Source of the DNA: Mikania micrantha | Lineage: Eukaryota; Streptophyta; Magnoliopsida; Asterales; Asteraceae | Length of the DNA: 64,000 nucleotides | Direction: 5' to 3' | NCBI GenBank assembly: GCA_009363875.1 | Contig: CM018693.1 | Location: 74,074,986 to 74,138,985 of the forward strand | In this document: positions 58,711-64,000 of the stretch, one piece after another | Position numbering within the stretch: the first letter of the stretch is position 1 | Layout of the letters: each line of letters begins with the position of its first letter | Translations under genes and position numbers: made by a program | Notes under the pieces: generated by a model | What the model was told of the DNA's origin: nothing | The model's input: only the letters and a program-made list of their open reading frames with translations | Databases searched by the model: none

Positions 58711-58956
58711 AAATGCGTATATGTGTGAGAATTTAATCCGGTTTCTAAAATTATAGAATTCCGGTTCAAATTCTTTGACTCGATATCTAATCTTAGAAAA
58801 ATGTCCCTAAGATCTTTCAAGCTTATTGTAGACTTAATGCTCACTTAAGTTACTTAGATCCTAAGTATCCTCAAGCCTATAGCACTTAGTCCTATTGGGT
58901 AGCTTAGGTTATAGTCTAGGTCATTAAACATTGGGTTTTTCCTAGTTCTCTACAAC

Positions 58957-58973
58957 CTTGGCTCTGATACCAA
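58957..58973 (-). other. G3 primer-binding site
   Basis: ccttggctctgataccaa on the + strand is TTGGTATCAGAGCCAAGG on the element strand, next to the LTR end. It matches initiator tRNA-Met. Confidence 0.9.
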
Positions 58974-58975
58974 CC

Positions 58976-61900
58976 TGTCACACCCCTGCGCCGCGTGCGG
59001 AATCCACGGCGCGGTGACGTATGAACAGTTGAATCATGCACAAGTATTGAATAAGAACAACCACAACGGTTTACTATGTTTCATAATGTTAAGACAATTG
59101 TTTTAGTTACAGACAACTATCTACCAAAAGAAAGACAACTACAGACCCAAAATATAGTTACAAAATAAGACTTCAAACAAGACAAGTAAACAATTAGGAT
59201 TTTGTGTGTTTCTAATCCATCCTAGCATGTTTCTTCATCTTGTTCTATCTTAGTTTGGTCTCCTTAGTTGTCTCTGAGATTGCCTTAAACCTGATTACCT
59301 GAAACACGTGAAAAGTAACTGTCAACTACAGACGTAGTTGGTGAGAACAATAGGTTTAAACATTTGTAAACATGAGTATATGATATAAGGCATAGGTAAG
59401 TTAAAGCATCATAAGATTCACACGGATGAGCTGCAACCCAAACTAACATCAAGTAAGAAAATGAGTGTAAACAGTCCAATCACTGTTTGCACATGAGTCA
59501 ACATATAATATCAAGTCCCAAACCACGTTTGGAGTTAGATAATGTGTCAACAGTTTTGATAAAACCATATGTAACCGAAATCTGCAGTTAGTTTATAAAA
59601 CAGATTTAAAAACTAACTGCAGCAATCGATCTGCCCCAATGTGTGTGTCCGCTTTCCCTTGTTGTGATCACCCAGTACTAACGCTAATGAATATGATACT
59701 TGATGCTTTTACAAGTTTGTTTACAACAATAGACACCATGTTTCTGAATCTTACTTTAACCGGATGTGTTAATGCCTTATTTGATAACATGAATTGAAAA
59801 GCCTGGATTTAATTCCACGAATTAAATCCCTTGTTTTGAATACCATGAAATGAACCACTTGATTTGAATACCATGTTTTGAACCACTTGATTTGAATACC
59901 ATGTTGTGAACCACCTGATTTGAATACCATGTTGTGAACAATTTGATTTGAATACCATGATGTGATGACCTTGTGTAACAACAAGGTTTATAACAAAAGG
60001 GTTTATAAAATCCTTTATCTAAAAGTGTTTATCCTTCATAAATACATTTGAGTAAATCAGTTACAAAACAGTTCAAAGATCCCTTATAAAACCTTTTTAA
60101 TGAAAAGAGTTTAGTAATTGATAAGTAATTTAAAACAGTTGATGAATTCCTAGGATTCGTACAATGAATCCATAATGTTCATAAGCATACACACACCTTG
60201 TGTAATGAAATATGATTGTAAACGATTGTTTTGATCAAGTGTTCCACCCCAAAACAGTTATAAAACAGTAAAAGAGGGGCTAAAGTTCTCACCTGTCTGC
60301 AGTAGACTCTGAACTAAACAGTTAGCAAGTAGCAAACAGGACTTCTAATTGTTTCCTATAACATTGTAATCATACATAAGATATAGGATTTATAATTGTA
60401 TAACTTTGATTCATTGATTGACTTGGGTTCTCATGATTATGATTGTTGTGAAACTTGAAAATCATACTTTGAATCACTTGATTGATCATGGGTCCAAGAA
60501 ACGAATGTGAAATGATCCTTGTGTTCAAACTTGTTGGTACACATCACATGTGTTTGAGAAATTGATTAACCATTGATTACTATGATTTATGAAAGAATGT
60601 TCCAAATGTTTAAGCTCAGGAGATTGTGACTTGATCCCATTATTAGTTTAAGTTGCAACTTAACCCAAACTAAGATCAAATTACAATCGCTTTGAGTGGT
60701 GGCCTACAATGGGCCTTGAGCCCATAATTATGGTAATAGGCTTAAATGGAAATCCATGGGCCAATTGAATATGATATTGGGCCAAGTGAATGTGATGTTG
60801 GCCCAATAACTTGTATATAGGCTTTATAACATGCCAAAGACAATATCAACCCGATTACAATCTTAGTGGGCCTAACGAGTTTGGATTGAGCCTAAAGGAT
60901 TTGAGTTGGACCAACCAATGTTTACGTAAACCATGTAAAGTTCCAAGGTGTTATTGGGCCAATTGAATATCTAATGACTCAACTTAATTCCCTTGGGCTT
61001 GGTTTATGTCTATGGGCCGAATTCTAATAAGATTGGGCCGAGTAGAATTGGTTTGGGCCGAAAGGTCCTTGGGCTTCCACTCTTGGCAGCGAACCTATGT
61101 AAGGGTTCGGCTAAGGTTCATGGTCCAATGGTTCATTGTATGGCTAAAGGTTCGCTCAAGATGGAAATGAGTTCGTGAATAACAAGGTTCGGCTCCCGGT
61201 TTTGATACATAGCTTCGGCCATAGGTTCGCCAACTTATCACACATGGTTCACAGGTGAATACAAAGGTTCGGTCCTCATGGCAACATGCATGGTTCGTCC
61301 CTAAGTTCCATGGTTCGGCTGGCTAGGTTGGTGAAGGCTTGGTGATCCCCTCATGGTTCGTGCATTAGTACAAAGGCTCGTGCAGGTTCGCTAAGACTCC
61401 AAAGGTTCGCAGAGGTTCGGCTAATAATAACTGATTAGCAAAGGTTCGACTAGGAAACCCTAGTAACTTCGGCAATGCAGGGTTCGTTGCTAGATGACCG
61501 CATAGGCTCGTTGAACATTCAAGGTTCGTTGATGGATCAGGAAGGTTCGTGTTGGCTCGTGAAGCATCTCAAGGTTCGGCCAGGTGCAGTTGAAGGTTCG
61601 TTGGATGCCAAATGGTTCGGCTGGTTGCTGAAGAGGGTTCGGCCAGCGAACCTGTTACCCGCATCATCACCAACATCAAACTTCTGGATCCAGACCACGA
61701 TCTAGGCGTGTACGACCTCCAGAAAGGTTTCTATAGGTGCGAAACTAAGATTGGTGGTGCTAGAACAGGTCGTTAATCGGGTTTGAACACACACACAACA
61801 AACAAACATGAAAACCCTCTTTTCCAGAATTTTCAACCGATAATACCTCTGATTTGGCCAGACAAATCCGTTGTTTTCTTGTACTTCCTTGTAGAGAATG

Positions 61901-62701
61901 TCGAGAGCTTCGCGTGGACACCAAAAACACCAAAATCCGTTGAGAAACGAAGAAGATACGAATGTTTAAAGTTGAGATTTTTAGAGAGAGGGTAGGTTCG
62001 CGAGCTTTAGAGAGAGAAAGGGTTGTTGGCTGAATAAATGAGCATTTAAGCCTTGTTCAAGGCTTTTATAGCTCGCGTGGTATTCGGGTCCGTTTCGGTC
62101 GCTCGGTTCGCGTTTCCGGAACGTAACGCGTATTTTACGCGGTTTTAAAATAAAAGGATTGTTAAACTCATTTAAATGATGAGTTTCAAAATTGTAAAAA
62201 TATAAAATAATTAATATAATTATTTTTACTCTTCGTGTGTTGTCGGATCGTTAAACATTCACAATTACGTGTATACCCGCAATCGCGTACGTTTTCCGAT
62301 CGTATTAAAAATTTAAAGATGTTTAATCATAATTATAAGTTCAACATTCGTATCATTATGGATCGTCACCCATAACTATACTCAGTCTCGCTTACGTATT
62401 ACGATTCTTGTTGAATTAATTGTCATAATATTCGTCTTGACACTACACACCAACACTATCCTGTTACACCGAACGCAGTATATATATAGGGCTCACTCTC
62501 GCTGCCAACCACTGTTTCGATATAACACGATACTGTTCTTGCCTAGTGAACTCGACTGTAAATAAATAATACATACTTGTTAAATGATAAAGATTCTAAC
62601 ACACAAGCACATAATGACACATGATTCACATTGACTGACTGAACATGTACACACACTGTTCTAACACTGTTCACTACATGACTAAATGTACAAATGTTAC
62701 A
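58976..62701 (-). repeat. G3 5' LTR (right copy, 3726 bp)
   Basis: Nearly identical to 48947-52668. It has the same tandem repeat, motif arrays and a TATA box at 62479-62488. Confidence 0.96.
62479..62488 (-). promoter_or_regulatory. G3 5' LTR TATA box
   Basis: TATATATATA in the 5' LTR, the copy that should drive the genomic transcript of G3. It is followed on the + strand by gggctcactctcgctgcc. Confidence 0.55.
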
Positions 62702-62706
62702 ACCTA
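62702..62706. repeat. Target-site duplication of G3, right copy
   Basis: ACCTA here matches 48942-48946. G4 LTR sequence resumes after it. Confidence 0.95.
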
Positions 62707-63122
62707 TGCCTTATATTACCAAATCATGTTTACATATGTTAAACCTATTGTTCTCACCAACTACTTCTGTAGTTGACAGTTACTTTTCACGTGTTTCAGG
62801 TAATCAGGTGTAAGGCATTTTACGGACAACTAAGGAGACCAATTAAGATAGAACAAGATGAAGAAACATGCTAGGATGGATTTAGAAACACACTAAAATC
62901 CTAATTGTTTAATTGTCTTGTTTGAAGTCTTATTTTGTAAACTATATTTTGGGTCTGTAGTTGTCATTATTTTGATAGATAGTTGTCTGTAACTAAACGA
63001 CTGTCTAAATATTATGAAACTTAGTAATCCATTGTGGTTGTTCTTATTCAATACTTGTGCATGATTCAACTGTTCATACATCACCGCGCTGTGGATTCCG
63101 CACGCGGCGCAGGGGTGTGACA
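62707..63122 (+). repeat. G4 5' LTR, last piece (416 bp)
   Basis: It completes the LTR begun at 45766. It is the reverse complement, with divergence, of 48947-49361 in G3, including the end GCGCAGGGGTGTGACA. A small ORF on the opposite strand is not a gene. Confidence 0.92.
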
Positions 63123-63125
63123 GGT

Positions 63126-63142
63126 TGGTATCAGAGCCAAGG
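63126..63142 (+). other. G4 primer-binding site
   Basis: tggtatcagagccaagg follows the LTR end by three bases and matches initiator tRNA-Met. Confidence 0.9.
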
Positions 63143-64000
63143 TTGTAGAGAACTAGAAAAACCCAATGTTTAATGACCTAGACTATAACCTAAGCTACCC
63201 AATAGGACTAAGTGCTATAGGCTTGAGGATACTTAGGATCTAAGTAACTTGAGTAAGCATTAAGTCTACGTTAAGCTTGAAAGATCTTAGGGATACTCTT
63301 CTAAGATTAGATATCGAGTCAAGGAATTTGAATCGGAATTCTATAATTTTAGAAACCGAATTAAATTTCTCACATATGTTCACTAAAGGATTCCAGAGGC
63401 AAGGATCTGTATTCTTAGTATCCTTTATCTGGAATTCTCAATCAGAGTTCATTATAGGAATTTAGAGGCAAAGATCTGTATTCTTAGTATCTTTGATCTA
63501 AAATCCTTGTCATGTTCATCATAGGAATTCAGAGGTCAAGGTCTATCATTTTAGAATCTTGGATCTGAAATCCTTGTCATGTTATCATTATCAGGTATTC
63601 ATTATCATAGGAACTTTATAACTTAGAATCTGTGTAACAGTATTCTTTAGTTGAAGTTCTCACAGGAGATCATTACACTCAGTACTGTAAGTATTGAGAA
63701 CCTAGGTAAATTAACCTAGGACACGCATACTAAAACCTAAGGTGTTAATTTCAAGTAAATTAAGGACCACGATTTACACATTCATAACCATAGTCAATCT
63801 AAAGTTGGAATCTTAACTCCAAATACAAACGGCGAATTTACGCTGACGTGCTGAGGTAAGTGGTGGGCGGTGAGAGCTTGCCCTATATATAAGCTTATTT
63901 CGGTATATCAGGGGGAATTCGGCGTTCGTATTTGAAGTGAAGATTCGGGAGCAACTGGAATCATTGAACATTAGTCAAACACATGAGATACAATCATTTG
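63143..64000 (+). other. G4 leader, continues past the window
   Basis: No gene is seen. It contains about three units of the leader minisatellite (63380-63590, ggaattcagaggcaaggatc-like) and a TATA module CCCTATATATAAGCTT at 63881-63896, the counterpart of module B in G3. Gag should start further right. Confidence 0.7.

Larger units (their letters stand above)
57229..58956 (-). other. G3 leader between PBS and gag
   Basis: 1.7 kb without a supported ORF. It holds two further promoter-like modules (57461-57540 and 57968-58045) and a minisatellite (58330-58710). The region from 58720 to 58950 is highly similar to the start of the G2 and G4 leaders. Confidence 0.7.
48947..62701 (-). mobile_element. 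G3: young, intact Ty3/gypsy Tekay-type element, 13755 bp, minus strand
   Basis: It has LTRs of 3722 and 3726 bp, a perfect 5-bp TSD, an intact tRNA-Met PBS and polypurine tract, and one uninterrupted gag-pol frame. By eye the LTRs differ at about 13 substitutions and 4 single-base indels (about 0.4%). At 1.3e-8 per site per year that is on the order of 0.1-0.2 million years, an inference. It inserted into the 5' LTR of G4 in the opposite direction. All parts needed for autonomous transposition appear present. Confidence 0.96.
45766..64000 (+). mobile_element. G4: Ty3/gypsy Tekay-type element, + strand, split by G3, right end outside window
   Basis: The 5' LTR begins at 45766 (TGTAACATTTGT), is broken at 48946 by G3 and resumes at 62707 to end GTGTGACA at 63122. 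A tRNA-Met PBS and leader follow. Gag-pol and the 3' LTR lie beyond 64000. It has the same family layout as G3 but about 12% divergence by eye in the LTR head, so it is an older copy. Confidence 0.9.

Noticed and set aside
1..64000. tRNA or rRNA genes and organellar inserts
   Set aside because: No cloverleaf-like or rRNA-like block was noticed. The tRNA-Met matches are primer-binding sites of retrotransposons.

Overview
The window is plant nuclear DNA made almost wholly of nested LTR retrotransposons. It holds chromodomain Ty3/gypsy elements with 3.1-3.7 kb LTRs (Tekay/Del type) and Ty1/copia elements of the SIRE/Maximus type (two Gag zinc knuckles, long 3' spacer, extra env-like ORF). All primer-binding sites match the initiator tRNA-Met pattern TGGTATCAGAGC. 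These lineages are common in large eudicot genomes. Asteraceae would fit, but no sequence here proves the family. The only host-gene sequence is one terminal exon of an ABCB (P-glycoprotein type) transporter.

Left block (1-44270). Positions 1-2659 hold LTR scraps and a decayed Ty3 integrase. A Ty3 element on the + strand, called G1 (from 2660), carries later insertions. Copia element C1 (8756-20940, TSD TGAAC) lies in its integrase. Ty3 element G2 (22270-35059, minus strand) lies in its 3' LTR. Copia element C2 (35149 to the gap) entered the same LTR 89 bp further on. G1 has lost its zinc knuckle, protease and RT N-terminus in one deletion. C1, C2 and G2 all carry frameshifts or stops. A run of exactly 100 Ns (44271-44370) cuts C2 where its env-like ORF should start, so the two sides may not be neighbours in the genome.

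Middle (44371-45765). About 1.4 kb is not recognisably transposon: an AT-rich intron-like stretch, the last ABCB exon (LSGGQ, Walker B, H-loop) with an apparent 1-nt loss near its end, and 0.5 kb of downstream DNA.

Right block (45766-64000). Ty3 element G4 runs on the + strand and off the window. Its 5' LTR is split by G3 (48947-62701), a same-family element in the opposite orientation. G3 is young and structurally complete: perfect TSD ACCTA, 3722/3726-bp LTRs with about 17 differences, and one uninterrupted 1508-codon Gag-Pol frame ending in a chromodomain. The antiparallel LTRs form an inverted repeat with arms of about 3.2 kb around a 415-bp loop.

The most unusual pattern is regulatory. 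Both copia elements repeat a family-specific palindromic motif next to a TATA box twice: in the LTR, and again in the spacer before the env-like ORF. In C2 the palindrome-to-TATA spacing is 9 nt at both places. The Ty3 elements likewise carry one LTR TATA module and two similar modules in the leader, plus dense TGGGCY and GGTTCG arrays in the LTR.
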